Shown here piece after piece: positions 8,256-16,417 of a stretch of DNA of 64,000 nt. Both the position numbers and the translations under genes were made by a program. The stretch spans positions 1,178,001-1,242,000 of the forward strand of contig CAWJJG010000011.1 in NCBI GenBank assembly GCA_963843085.1, written 5' to 3'. The notes below the pieces were generated by a model that was given only the letters and a program-made list of their open reading frames with translations, was not told the DNA's origin and ran no database searches. How positions within the stretch are numbered: the stretch's first letter is position 1; every line of letters begins with the position of its first letter. The stretch is from DASUPK01 sp963843085. GTDB lineage: Bacteria; Actinomycetota; Thermoleophilia; Solirubrobacterales; 70-9.

Positions 8256-9071
8256 GTGGCTACGCCTCGACCGATCACCTTCCTCTCGGACTACGGCTAC
8301 GACGATGAATTCGCCGGCGTCTGCCGGGCGGTGATCTCACAGATCGCCCCCGGTGCGCCGCTGATCGATCTCACCCACGGGATCTCCCGCCAGGACGTCC
8401 GGCAGGGCGCGATTGCTCTCGGCAATGCCGTCCCCTCCTGCCCACCGGGAGTTCATCTCGCGGTCGTGGACCCCGGGGTGGGCAGCGAGCGTCGCGCTGT
8501 CGCCGTGGCGGGTGCCGAGGGACGCTTCCTGGTCGGCCCCGACAACGGGCTGCTCTCCCGGGCGGTGGACCGCCTGGGCGGAGCGGTGGACGCAGTGGAG
8601 ATCTCACGCTCTCCGTTCCGGCTCGAGCCCGTCTCAGCGACCTTTCACGGCCGGGACCTGTTCGCCCCCGTGGCGGCACACCTCTCGCTGGGAGCGCGGC
8701 TCGAGGAGGCGGGAGAGTCGATCGATCCGGGCTCGCTCCTCGCGCTCGACCTCCCCACCCCTGCGGTCAGCGACACCGAGGTCGTGGCGCACGCCATCCA
8801 CGCCGACGGCTACGGGAACGTCACCCTCGATCTCGACGCGGCGACGCTCTCCGATGGCCCGATCCGCCAAGGGGACGCGCTCGAGGTGCTGGCGCCGGAC
8901 GGTCGCTTCGAGGCGCGCTGGGCGCGCACCTTCGCCGACGTCGGCCCTGCCGATGTCCTCCTCTTCGAGGACTCGTCGGGCGCAGTCGCCCTCGCCGTCA
9001 GCGGCGGGAGCGCGGCCGGCCTGATGAACCTGGATCGGGACGCCGAGGTCACGCTCCGACCCTTCAAGTGA
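8256..9071 (+). CDS. SAM hydrolase / SAM-hydroxide adenosyltransferase (DUF62)
   Basis: A 271-residue member of the fluorinase/chlorinase fold family that splits S-adenosylmethionine with water into adenosine and methionine. Family landmarks are TFLSDYGYDDEFAG at the N-terminus, HLAVVDPGVGSERRAVAV, GPDNGLLS and FHGRDLFAPVAAHL. The C-terminal domain has the usual DGYGNVTLDL strand. A role in recycling SAM or removing it near the SAM-using CobA upstream is inference from context. Starts at GTG, 9 bases after cobA/hemD. Its stop overlaps the birA start (ATGATG context). Confidence 0.9.
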   Translation: MATPRPITFLSDYGYDDEFAGVCRAVISQIAPGAPLIDLTHGISRQDVRQGAIALGNAVPSCPPGVHLAVVDPGVGSERRAVAVAGAEGRFLVGPDNGLLSRAVDRLGGAVDAVEISRSPFRLEPVSATFHGRDLFAPVAAHLSLGARLEEAGESIDPGSLLALDLPTPAVSDTEVVAHAIHADGYGNVTLDLDAATLSDGPIRQGDALEVLAPDGRFEARWARTFADVGPADVLLFEDSSGAVALAVSGGSAAGLMNLDRDAEVTLRPFK

Positions 9072-9574
9072 TGGCCGCCCTCGGCCGCCCGCACCGCCAC
9101 TTCCGCCGCACCGACTCGACCAACGAACGGGCCAAGGAGCTGGCGATGGCCGGGGCGCCGGGCGGGGTGGTGGTCACCGCCGACGAGCAGACCGCCGGCC
9201 GGGGGCGCCGAGGCAACGCCTGGTTCGCGCCGCCCGGGTCGTGCCTCCTCTACTCGGCACTCGTCCGCCCCTTCGCCGCGGACACCTCATCGCTCCTGCC
9301 GCTCGCCGTTCCGCTGGCCGTCTGCGAGGCGGTCGAGCGGGTCGCGCCCGTCCGCTGCCGGGTCAAGTGGCCGAACGACGTCTGGATCGATGAGCGCAAG
9401 GTCTCCGGCGTGCTCGTCGAGGCCCGCCCTGACGAGGGCTGGGCGGTCATCGGTGTCGGCCTCAACGTGGCGATCGCCGAAGACGAGCTCCCATCGGAGC
9501 TGCGCGGAAGTGCCGTGTCCCTGCTCCCCACCGAGGCCGAGGGCGGCCGTCCGCCCGGGGGGCGCCGGGGGTGA
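9068..9574 (+). CDS. birA: Biotin-protein ligase, catalytic domain (split gene, part 1)
   Basis: 168 residues covering the BPL/LplA/LipB catalytic domain that makes biotinyl-AMP and transfers biotin to the carboxyl carrier protein. Visible are TDSTNERAKEL, the biotin/ATP loop AGRGRRGNAWFAP, VKWPNDVWIDERKVSGVLVE and VIGVGLNV. There is no N-terminal DNA-binding domain. The frame ends after an odd GGRPPGGRRG, at the point where the family continues into its C-terminal SH3-like domain, which is encoded in another frame just downstream. The TGA at 9572 overlaps a GTG start at 9571. Adding one base in the G6 run at 9557-9562 would restore one frame of about 247 residues. So this is a frameshifted gene, a sequence error or a genuine split. 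Confidence 0.85.
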   Translation: MMAALGRPHRHFRRTDSTNERAKELAMAGAPGGVVVTADEQTAGRGRRGNAWFAPPGSCLLYSALVRPFAADTSSLLPLAVPLAVCEAVERVAPVRCRVKWPNDVWIDERKVSGVLVEARPDEGWAVIGVGLNVAIAEDELPSELRGSAVSLLPTEAEGGRPPGGRRG

Positions 9575-9810
9575 AGCGATCGTTCGACGCTCTCAACGAG
9601 GCGCTCGGCCGCTGGCTCGCAGCTCCGGACGACGAGGTTCTCAGCGCATTCCGGACGCGCGACGCCCTGGCCGGGAAGCGGATCTCCTGGGAGGGCGGCG
9701 CGGGCGTCGCCAAGGAGGTCGACGAGCGGGGCCACCTGGTGGTGGAGCAGCCGGGCGGAGAGCGGCTGGCGCTCGGCGCCGGCGAGGTCCACCTGGCGCT
9801 CGAGAGCTAG
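9571..9810 (+). CDS. birA: Biotin-protein ligase C-terminal domain (split gene, part 2)
   Basis: 79 residues starting at a GTG that overlaps the stop of the catalytic part (GTGA). The sequence carries the helical linker (KRSFDALNEALGRWLAAP) and the BPL C-terminal SH3-like domain (FRTRDALAGKRISWE; GVAKEVDERGHLVVEQPGGE; LGAGEVHL), which normally completes the active site and contacts ATP. As a stand-alone frame it is unusual. The GTGA overlap would permit coupled re-initiation, so a two-subunit ligase is possible. A frameshift in the homopolymer at 9557-9562 is the simpler reading. Confidence 0.7.
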   Translation: MKRSFDALNEALGRWLAAPDDEVLSAFRTRDALAGKRISWEGGAGVAKEVDERGHLVVEQPGGERLALGAGEVHLALES

Positions 9811-9811
9811 T

Positions 9812-10240
9812 TCAGCTCACCGGGCGCCGGATGATCGCCGTCGCCGTCGCGGTTGCGACCAGTTCGTCTTCGGGGTCCCGCAGCTCTCCAGCCAGGTAGG
9901 CGACATCCCTGCCACGCCGCACGATCCTCGCACTGCCGCGCAACTCGCCGGGCTTTGCCGGCTTCATGAACTGCACGTTCAGGCTCGCGGTCGGCGCCCA
10001 CTCGCCGTCGCCAAGCGTCGCGACCAGGGCGGGCCCGAGAGTGTCGTCGAGCATCGCGGCGAGGAATCCGCCCTGGACCGTCCCTGCGGGATTGAGGAAC
10101 TTGTCGGTCGCGGTGAAAGCGACCTCGATCGTTCCCTCGTCAGGATCGATCTCGATGAGCTTCCAGCCGAGCAGCTCGGCGGCCGGCGGTGGGTCCGCCC
10201 GGCCCTCCATCACGTCCCAGAACGGGCCCTCGCGAGCCAA
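9812..10240 (-). CDS. PaaI-family hotdog thioesterase
   Basis: A 142-residue hotdog-fold protein with the acyl-CoA thioesterase motif LNPAGTVQGGFLAAMLDDTLGPAL (residues about 49-72, given here as the family landmark), where VQGG replaces the common HGG. The following strands (ASLNVQFMKPAKPGELRGSA) fit the PaaI/YdiI subgroup that hydrolyses aromatic or medium-chain acyl-CoAs. The substrate cannot be read from sequence. It is convergent with the birA C-terminal frame (1 base apart) and lies 3 bases downstream of the helicase gene, with which it may be co-transcribed. Confidence 0.85.
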   Translation of the reverse strand: MAREGPFWDVMEGRADPPPAAELLGWKLIEIDPDEGTIEVAFTATDKFLNPAGTVQGGFLAAMLDDTLGPALVATLGDGEWAPTASLNVQFMKPAKPGELRGSARIVRRGRDVAYLAGELRDPEDELVATATATAIIRRPVS

Positions 10241-10243
10241 GGC

Positions 10244-12835
10244 CTAGGACTCGTCGGCGGCCTCGAGCGCCTCTTCGGCCTCGAGCTCGGCGCCGTTCTC
10301 CTCGTCGGAGATCTCGAGCTCCTCGAGGTCCTGCTCGTCAGCGTGGTCGTCCGGCTGCTTGCCGTTCTTCTTGGCGGCGGCGCCGTTTTTCTTCGAGGCG
10401 CCTCCGTCCTTCGCGCCACCCTTGCGCTTGCGTCGGCGTCGCTTGCCACCGGACTTCGGGAAGTTGCGGAGCAGCTCGCGCGCGACGGCTGAGGGCTTGC
10501 GGGCGGCGCGCATCCGGGCCCCGCGCAGGACCTCCTCGCCCTCAGGGGTGTGGGCGACACTGGCGGCGAGGAGCGCCGCGGCGAGGCGGCGATCCTGGTT
10601 GCGGGAGGCGTGCACGAGCCGGCGGGCGTTCCGCCCGTGGGCCCGGCCCGATGAGTTGACGAGGAGCCCGAGCAGGCGCTTGGTCTCGGGCCAGCGCTGG
10701 ACCGCGTACTCCTCGTGCAGGTCGCGCGTGTAGTCGGCGAGACGCCAGACCCAGGCCTGAGCCTGGTCGCGACGGCCGATCCGCCGCTCGGCCAGCGCTT
10801 CGAGCATGACCTTGGTGCCTGCACGACGATCGTCGCGGGCCCAGGTTCCGATCGTGTCGATCGCGTCGTCGAACGCATCGGCGTCGCGCAGGGCGGCGAT
10901 CTCTACCAGCGCCTTCAGCCGGAGCTGCTGGTTGCGGTTGCGCTGGACGCAGGTGAGCAGGAAGCGGCGGCGGAGCTCCTTGGTCTGGTCGTTCTGGAGC
11001 ATCGCCTTGGCGCGGCGCCAGCCGGAGGGGCTCACCCGCGCGCCGGCGAGAGCGGCCCAGACGTGCTGCTCGGAGTGGTTCAGGTTCTCGACGGCGATTC
11101 TCCAGAGCTCGCGCTCCAGCACGCGCAGACGGCTCTCGGACTTGTCGGACACCGGCACCACGCGCTTCTCAACGCGCACGCGGCGGCCGCGGCCGCGGCG
11201 CACGGGCCCGACGACGATCGCGCCGCCGCGGTAGACGTCGCGGTCGAGCAGGCTGTGGAGGGTGACGATGGTCTCGTCGTGGGTGGTGGCCGGGTGGACA
11301 AGATCGATCACCAGGCCGGCCTCCTTGCCCGGGTTCCGACGGGTGACTCGCCCCACCCGCTGCTGGTAGACGCGGCGGGATGCGGTCGGCGCCAGGTGCA
11401 TGCAGATCGTCGCGCGGGGGGAGTTCCAGCCCTCGGCGAGCAGCATCGCGTTACAGAGCACGTCGACCTCGCCTCGCTCGAACCCGGCCAGGATCTCGGC
11501 GAGCTCGCGCTTCGGGGTCTCGCCCGATACGGCGCGGGCGTTGATGCCGGCGTCCTGGAAGGCCTTGGCGACGTTCTTGGCGTGCTTGACGCCGGCCGTA
11601 TAGACGACGCCGGGGACCCGGCGGAAGCGGGAGCGGTAGAGGTCGGCGATCGCGACGTTGAAGGGCGCCTGGTCGAGCAGCTTGGCGAGCTCCTCCTGGT
11701 CGAAGTCCTGATCGACCTCGCCCTTCCGCAAGGGCACCTTGGCGATCGTGCGGACGCCGGGGCCCGGCGGGATGCGGACGCAGCGCAGCGGCGCGATCAC
11801 GCCGCGGCGGGCGGCCTGCGCGAGATCGAAGCGTGAGGTCTGGGTCGGGAAGAGATCCGCGACGTGCCGGGCGATCAGCGCGCCCGTCGCGGTCATCCCG
11901 ATGAACACCGGGCCGTCCCAGGCGCGGATGCAGCCGCTGGTCTTCTCGCCGAGGGCGGTGTGGGCCTCGTCGCAGATCACGATCGAGTACGCGTCCGAGA
12001 TGCGGCCCGCATTGCGGACGAACCATTGATAGGTCTCGACGGTGACCGGCCCGTAGGGGTTGTCCTTGCCGTCGAGCAGCGGCGGCGAGAGACGATCCTT
12101 GTAGCCGCGGTCGGAGATCTCGCCGATGAACTGATCGACCAGGTTGCGGCGGTGGGTGAGGATCAGGATCCCGCCGGTGCGCGAGGCCTCGATGAAGCCC
12201 ACGGCGGCGACGGTCTTGCCGGCCCCGGTCGCGTGCTCGAACCAGAAGCGGCGGCTGGCCCCGGGGTCGTCCGGAGCCTCCTCGACGACCTCCTCGTCCT
12301 CGTCCTCGACCCAGTCCTCGGCCTCCTCCTCCTCGGTGGCCTCCTCTTCCTCCTCTTCCTCCTCTTTCTCCTCGAGGGCCTCCTCGGCGGTATCGGCGGC
12401 GGCGCCGTTGCCGGAGGAGGCCTCCTCCTTCACGGCCGGCGCGCCCCCGTTCCCGTTGCCGGTCCAGGCGTGGCCGTTGAGGCGCTCCTGGACGTCGGCG
12501 ATCATGGCGGCGAGCGTCCCGGAGAGCGCGTCGACCTGGTGGGCGTTGAGCTCGGCGCCGTCGGCGAGATGGGGCTCGTCTTCGGAGAGCAGGCGCTCGA
12601 GGCCCACCATGAGCGAGAAGTCCCGGCGCCACTCCATCGACGGCGCCTCGCGGCCCTCGTCGATCTCGGCGAGCGCCGCGTCCAGGGCTCGCCGGCGCGG
12701 CGTTCCAGCGGCTAGGTCCTTGGGCTTCTCGCCTTCGAGCAGGAAGGGCTCACGCGCGAAGTCATATGCACGTTCGATGTCGGCGCTCGTAGGCGCCTTT
12801 GCCGCTTTGGCGGCCGGCTTGGTCTCTTCAGCCAA
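10244..12835 (-). CDS. Superfamily 2 DEAD/DEAH helicase with acidic insert
   Basis: A large SF2 helicase (863 residues from the TTG at 12835; the frame extends to a GTG at 12913). Motifs in order are Walker A HATGAGKT, motif Ia THRRNLVDQF, DEAH box VICDEAHTAL, motif III GMTATG and motif VI QQRVGRVTRRNP. A Glu-rich run of roughly 40 residues sits just before Walker A, splitting the N-terminal accessory region from the motor. A long Arg-rich C-terminal region (about 300 residues) has no recognisable domain and ends in a basic cluster (GGKRRRRKRKGG) and then an acidic tail. The role is unknown; DNA repair, RNA metabolism or defence would all fit. The TTG start was preferred because the upstream extension is compositionally odd. 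Confidence 0.85.
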   Translation of the reverse strand: MAEETKPAAKAAKAPTSADIERAYDFAREPFLLEGEKPKDLAAGTPRRRALDAALAEIDEGREAPSMEWRRDFSLMVGLERLLSEDEPHLADGAELNAHQVDALSGTLAAMIADVQERLNGHAWTGNGNGGAPAVKEEASSGNGAAADTAEEALEEKEEEEEEEEATEEEEAEDWVEDEDEEVVEEAPDDPGASRRFWFEHATGAGKTVAAVGFIEASRTGGILILTHRRNLVDQFIGEISDRGYKDRLSPPLLDGKDNPYGPVTVETYQWFVRNAGRISDAYSIVICDEAHTALGEKTSGCIRAWDGPVFIGMTATGALIARHVADLFPTQTSRFDLAQAARRGVIAPLRCVRIPPGPGVRTIAKVPLRKGEVDQDFDQEELAKLLDQAPFNVAIADLYRSRFRRVPGVVYTAGVKHAKNVAKAFQDAGINARAVSGETPKRELAEILAGFERGEVDVLCNAMLLAEGWNSPRATICMHLAPTASRRVYQQRVGRVTRRNPGKEAGLVIDLVHPATTHDETIVTLHSLLDRDVYRGGAIVVGPVRRGRGRRVRVEKRVVPVSDKSESRLRVLERELWRIAVENLNHSEQHVWAALAGARVSPSGWRRAKAMLQNDQTKELRRRFLLTCVQRNRNQQLRLKALVEIAALRDADAFDDAIDTIGTWARDDRRAGTKVMLEALAERRIGRRDQAQAWVWRLADYTRDLHEEYAVQRWPETKRLLGLLVNSSGRAHGRNARRLVHASRNQDRRLAAALLAASVAHTPEGEEVLRGARMRAARKPSAVARELLRNFPKSGGKRRRRKRKGGAKDGGASKKNGAAAKKNGKQPDDHADEQDLEELEISDEENGAELEAEEALEAADES

Positions 12836-13014
12836 TCTGAGGCTCTCTTGATCCGCCGCTCCCCGCCAACCGCAAAGATGGCGAGGCGCATGTGGCCTGA
12901 TCACGGAAAACACCCGAGATACGGCTGTCCGCTCCGGGCTCTCCCTTGGTCCAGGAACTCAATGGACCGGTAGGAATTAAAGCACTCTTGATCGACGACT
13001 CGTATTCCCTGAGC

Positions 13015-13605
13015 ATGAAACCGAACCCAGCCCCCCGCCGACTCGCCCTCGCGGCCCTCGCCGCCTGCCTGATCGCAGCCGTCGTGGCAGGCTGCGGCAG
13101 CAATTCGGGCAACCCCGATACCCGCCTCTCGCTCGAGCAGGCGACCCAGCCGCTCACCGGCGCGCCGCCCCAGCTCGCGGAGATCCGCAGCCAGGCCAAC
13201 CAGCTGCTCGACGGCGGCAAGGACGCGTTCGACCAGCGCATCGCTGCGCTGAAGGGCCACCCGATCGTCGTCAACGACTGGGCCTCGTGGTGCGGCCCCT
13301 GCCGCTTCGAGTTCCCGTTCCTGCAGTCCCAGGCCTCCAAGCGCGCCAAGGACGTCGCCTTCATCGGCGTGGACTCCGACGACTCGAGCGGCTCGGCCAA
13401 GACCTTCCTCGGCGAGCTGCCGCTCCCCTACCCCTCCTACAGCGACCCCGACAAGTCGATCCGCCAGGAGCTCCACGGCATCGGCTATCCGGCGACGATC
13501 TTCTACGACCGCAACGGCAACGCCGTCTACACCCACCAGGGCGTGTACCAGAGCGAGGACCAACTCGCCGCGGATATCCAGAGATACGCGCTGAACAGCG
13601 GATAA
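13015..13605 (+). CDS. TlpA/ResA-like thioredoxin-fold lipoprotein
   Basis: A 196-residue lipoprotein with a basic N-terminus, a hydrophobic segment and a lipobox ending VVAGC (Cys about residue 26). The thioredoxin fold follows, with active-site WCGPC in VVNDWASWCGPCRFEFPFL and the cis-Pro strand GIGYPATIFYDRNG. ResA/TlpA/CcmG proteins reduce apocytochrome c or act as periplasmic thiol reductants, which fits the ccm genes about 9 kb away, though that link is inference. The ATG at 13015 gives the signal peptide; the longer upstream frame lacks support. nfeD starts 7 bases later. Confidence 0.88.
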   Translation: MKPNPAPRRLALAALAACLIAAVVAGCGSNSGNPDTRLSLEQATQPLTGAPPQLAEIRSQANQLLDGGKDAFDQRIAALKGHPIVVNDWASWCGPCRFEFPFLQSQASKRAKDVAFIGVDSDDSSGSAKTFLGELPLPYPSYSDPDKSIRQELHGIGYPATIFYDRNGNAVYTHQGVYQSEDQLAADIQRYALNSG

Positions 13606-13612
13606 TGAACCC

Positions 13613-14083
13613 ATGACCGAGCTCGCCATCGCTCTGCTGGTCGTGGCCGTGCTTCTGTTCATCGCCGAGGCGCACGCTCCCACGACGGTGCTGGGGCTGC
13701 TGGGGGTCGCCGCACTCGTCGGAGCCGGGTTCGCCTGGCGGGACGCGGGTCACGATCTGCCCGTCGCGGCGATCGTGATCGCCGGCGTGATCCTTGCGGG
13801 CTTCATCGTCTTCGCCTCCCGCAAGGCGCTCGCCGCGCATCGCGATCAACCGGTGAGGACTGGCTGGGAGCAGCTGGTGGGCGAGATCGGCGAGGTGCGG
13901 GAGCCGCTCGACCCGGAGGGCCAGGTCTTCATCGATGGAGCCCTGTGGCGCGCCCGAGTCTCAAGCCGCGGAAGCCGGATCGACGTAGGCAATAGAGTGC
14001 GGGTGAAGTTGGTCGACGGCCTGACACTGGAGGTCGACCCCGCTCCCGACCGAGACCCGGCAAGCGTCCAGAAAGGGACCTGA
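13613..14083 (+). CDS. NfeD-like membrane protein
   Basis: 156 residues with two to three N-terminal membrane segments (ELAIALLVVAVLLFIAEAHA; TTVLGLLGVAALVGAGFAW; AAIVIAGVILAGFIVFA). A small soluble OB-fold-like beta domain follows (LVGEIGEVREPLDPEGQVFIDG; WRARV; VGNRVRVKLVDGLTLEV). This is the short NfeD class that pairs with SPFH/slipin proteins. Only 3 bases separate it from the slipin gene, so the two form the classical nfeD-slipin operon thought to organise membrane microdomains. Confidence 0.9.
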   Translation: MTELAIALLVVAVLLFIAEAHAPTTVLGLLGVAALVGAGFAWRDAGHDLPVAAIVIAGVILAGFIVFASRKALAAHRDQPVRTGWEQLVGEIGEVREPLDPEGQVFIDGALWRARVSSRGSRIDVGNRVRVKLVDGLTLEVDPAPDRDPASVQKGT

Positions 14084-14086
14084 CCC

Positions 14087-14857
14087 ATGGCGATAGCGAT
14101 CGGCGTCCTCGTTGTCCTCGTCTTCTTCGTCCTGATCTTCCTCGGCGCGTCGGTCCGGGTCCTGAGGGAGTACGAGCGCGGCGTGATCTTCCGGCTCGGC
14201 CGTCTGATCGCCCAGAAGGGGCCCGGCCTGATCCTGCTGGTCCCGGTGATCGACCGGATGGTCCGGGTGGACCTGCGGACGGTCACGCTCAACATCCCGC
14301 CGCAGGAGGTCATCACTCGCGACAACGTCCCGGCCCGCGTCAACGCGGTCTGCTACTTCCGGGTGATCGACCCCAACAAGTCGATCGTCGAGGTCGAGAA
14401 CTTCCTGCTCGCCACCTCGCAGATCGCCCAGACCACGCTTCGTTCCGTGCTCGGCAAGGCCGACCTCGACCAGCTGCTCTCCGAGCGGGAGCGACTCAAC
14501 GAGGACCTGCAGAAGATCATCGACGAGCAGACCGAGCCCTGGGGCGTGAAGGTCAGCACGGTCGAGATCAAGGACGTCGAGATCCCCGAGCAGATGCAGA
14601 GGGCGATGGCGCGGCAGGCGGAGGCGGAGAGGGAGCGGCGCGCGAAGATCATCAACTCCGAGGGTGAGTACCAGGCCGCCGAGAAGCTCGCTCAGGCCGC
14701 CGACATCATCTCCAAGAACCCGGCCACCCTCCAGCTGCGCTACCTGCAGACGCTGCTCGAGATGGGCGTCAACCAGAACACTACGATCGTCTTCCCCTTG
14801 CCCATCGACCTGATCGAGGCGTTCACGGCGATGGCCAAGAAGAACGCCGGCGAGTGA
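14087..14857 (+). CDS. Slipin (SPFH/Band 7 protein)
   Basis: 256 residues: one N-terminal membrane helix (residues about 2-22), then an SPFH domain beginning REYERGVIFRLGRLI and including PGLILLVPVIDRMVRVDLRT and ARVNAVCYFRVIDP. A charged coiled-coil region follows (QRAMARQAEAERERRAKI), ending in a C-terminal oligomerisation segment. Slipins assemble on the inner membrane with NfeD. The order nfeD-slipin and tight spacing support a functional pair. Length is typical (about 250-260). Confidence 0.93.
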   Translation: MAIAIGVLVVLVFFVLIFLGASVRVLREYERGVIFRLGRLIAQKGPGLILLVPVIDRMVRVDLRTVTLNIPPQEVITRDNVPARVNAVCYFRVIDPNKSIVEVENFLLATSQIAQTTLRSVLGKADLDQLLSERERLNEDLQKIIDEQTEPWGVKVSTVEIKDVEIPEQMQRAMARQAEAERERRAKIINSEGEYQAAEKLAQAADIISKNPATLQLRYLQTLLEMGVNQNTTIVFPLPIDLIEAFTAMAKKNAGE

Positions 14858-14891
14858 GCGGCAGCGGAAACCGCTCCGTTCTGACGCACGC

Positions 14892-15341
14892 TTGAGCGCA
14901 GACTGCCGGTTGACCGTCACCGTCCGTAAGGCCCGCGATGCCGCGGAGGTTCAGGCCGCAAGGGACCTGCGGATCCGTGTCTTCTGCGACGAGCAGGGCG
15001 TCGACCCTGAGCTGGAGGTGGATGGGCTCGACGACGATGCGACCCAGGTCGTCGCGCTGGACGAGTCGGGGATCGTCGCAACGTGTCGGTTGCGGTACCC
15101 CGAATCCGGCGTCTGCAAGCTCGAGCGGATGGTCGTCGACGCTGGCCGTCGAAAGCTGGGAGTGGGCGGCCGGCTGCTCGAATGGTCCGAGGAGGAGGGA
15201 CGCGCCGCCGGCGCGACGACGATGGTGCTCAATTCCCAGCTGCGCGCCCAGGACTTCTACGGCTTCCACGGCTACGAGCCCGAGGGAGAGACCTTCATGG
15301 ACGTGGACATCGAGCACATCCGGATGACCAAGGCGCTCTGA
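14892..15341 (+). CDS. GNAT-family N-acetyltransferase
   Basis: 149 residues from a TTG at 14892 (an alternative TTG at 14910 removes six residues). The GNAT fold is recognisable from RDLRIRVFCDEQGVDPELEVDG, characteristic of the ElaA-like subgroup, LERMVVDAGRRKLGVGGRLLEW, the acetyl-CoA pyrophosphate loop, and FYGFHGYEPEGETFMDVDI. The acceptor is not predictable. Its TGA overlaps the galT ATG (TGATG), indicating translational coupling. Confidence 0.85.
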   Translation: MSADCRLTVTVRKARDAAEVQAARDLRIRVFCDEQGVDPELEVDGLDDDATQVVALDESGIVATCRLRYPESGVCKLERMVVDAGRRKLGVGGRLLEWSEEEGRAAGATTMVLNSQLRAQDFYGFHGYEPEGETFMDVDIEHIRMTKAL

Positions 15342-16405
15342 TGGCCGAGGAGAAGCCGACACCCGAGATCCGGCTCGACCAGCTCACCGGACTGCGGACG
15401 ATCCTCTCGCCCGCCCGGGCGGACCGCCCTTTCGACTTCGGCGGTGTCCCCGACGAGGAGAACAGCGAGGCCGCCGAGAAATGCCCCTTCTGCGAGGGCC
15501 GGGAGGACCGAACACCGCCGGAGACTTGGGCGGACCGGCCGGGCGGAGGACCTGCGAACAGTCCCGGCTGGCGGGTGCGCGCCGTCCCCAACCTCTATCC
15601 GGCGCTCGCGCAGACTGAGGCGGGCGGCGAGGTCGGAGCGGACGAGGGAGTGACTCCCGCGGGCGACCCGCTGCGTGCCGTCTCGCGCGGGCGGGAGCCG
15701 GACCTCTTCAAGGCGACCGTCGCGACCGGGTTCCACGAGGTGATCGTCAACTCGCCGCGCCATCACACCTCGCTCGGGCAACTCGACGACTCGGAGCTTG
15801 ACGCCGCCGTGGCCGGGTGGCGAACCCGGATGAGCGTGCACGCCGAGCGCCCGGCCTACGTCCAGCTGATCATCAACGAGGGCAGGGAGGCGGGGGCCTC
15901 GCTCGAGCACAGCCACGCGCAGCTCTACGCGCTGGGCTTCGTGCCCGCGCAGGTGGCGCGGGAGCGGGAGCGGTTCATCTCCTACAACCAGCACACGATG
16001 GGCGGCGACCTGCTCGCCGAGATCGCCTCGGAGGAGGTCCGCCGCCGCGAGCGGCTGGTGGCGATCGACGACGACGCGCTGCTGATCTGTCCCTGGGCCT
16101 CGCGCTCGCCGTTCGAGCTGAGGATCGTTCCCCGTCGGCCCGCGCCCGGCTTCGAGAGCGACGGCGAGGTCGGCGTCGGGATGCTCCGCACGGCGCTGCG
16201 GGCGCTGGAGGCCCGTTTCGACCGGGTCCCGCAGTTGAACGCCTGGACGATCACCGCCCCCCGCGGTGCCGAGGAGTTCCACTGGCACCTCGACATCGCG
16301 CCGCGGATCGGGATCAGGGCGGGATTCGAGATGTCCACCGGAGTCGAGCTCAACGTCTTCCCGCCGGAGCGCGCTGCGGCCGAGCTGCGCGAGGCGCTCG
16401 GGTAG
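15341..16405 (+). CDS. galT: Galactose-1-phosphate uridylyltransferase family protein
   Basis: 354 residues of the HIT/GalT superfamily. Zinc-ligand CPFC (about residues 49-52) lies near the N-terminus. The catalytic HxH is in LEHSHAQLYALG, followed by PFELRIVPRR and a second histidine set EFHWHLDIAPR. The family transfers UMP between UDP-glucose and galactose-1-phosphate (Leloir pathway); some relatives are ADP- or GDP-sugar phosphorylases, so substrate specificity is uncertain. The start is the ATG coupled to the GNAT stop; longer upstream sequence overlaps that gene. Confidence 0.85.
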   Translation: MAEEKPTPEIRLDQLTGLRTILSPARADRPFDFGGVPDEENSEAAEKCPFCEGREDRTPPETWADRPGGGPANSPGWRVRAVPNLYPALAQTEAGGEVGADEGVTPAGDPLRAVSRGREPDLFKATVATGFHEVIVNSPRHHTSLGQLDDSELDAAVAGWRTRMSVHAERPAYVQLIINEGREAGASLEHSHAQLYALGFVPAQVARERERFISYNQHTMGGDLLAEIASEEVRRRERLVAIDDDALLICPWASRSPFELRIVPRRPAPGFESDGEVGVGMLRTALRALEARFDRVPQLNAWTITAPRGAEEFHWHLDIAPRIGIRAGFEMSTGVELNVFPPERAAAELREALG

Positions 16406-16417
16406 GGTCCCGCCCCC

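Noticed and set aside
11864..12715. Antisense frame opposite the helicase acidic insert (Leu/Val-rich)
   Set aside because: Leu-rich composition results from the reverse complement of Glu codons; the sense strand has all helicase motifs.
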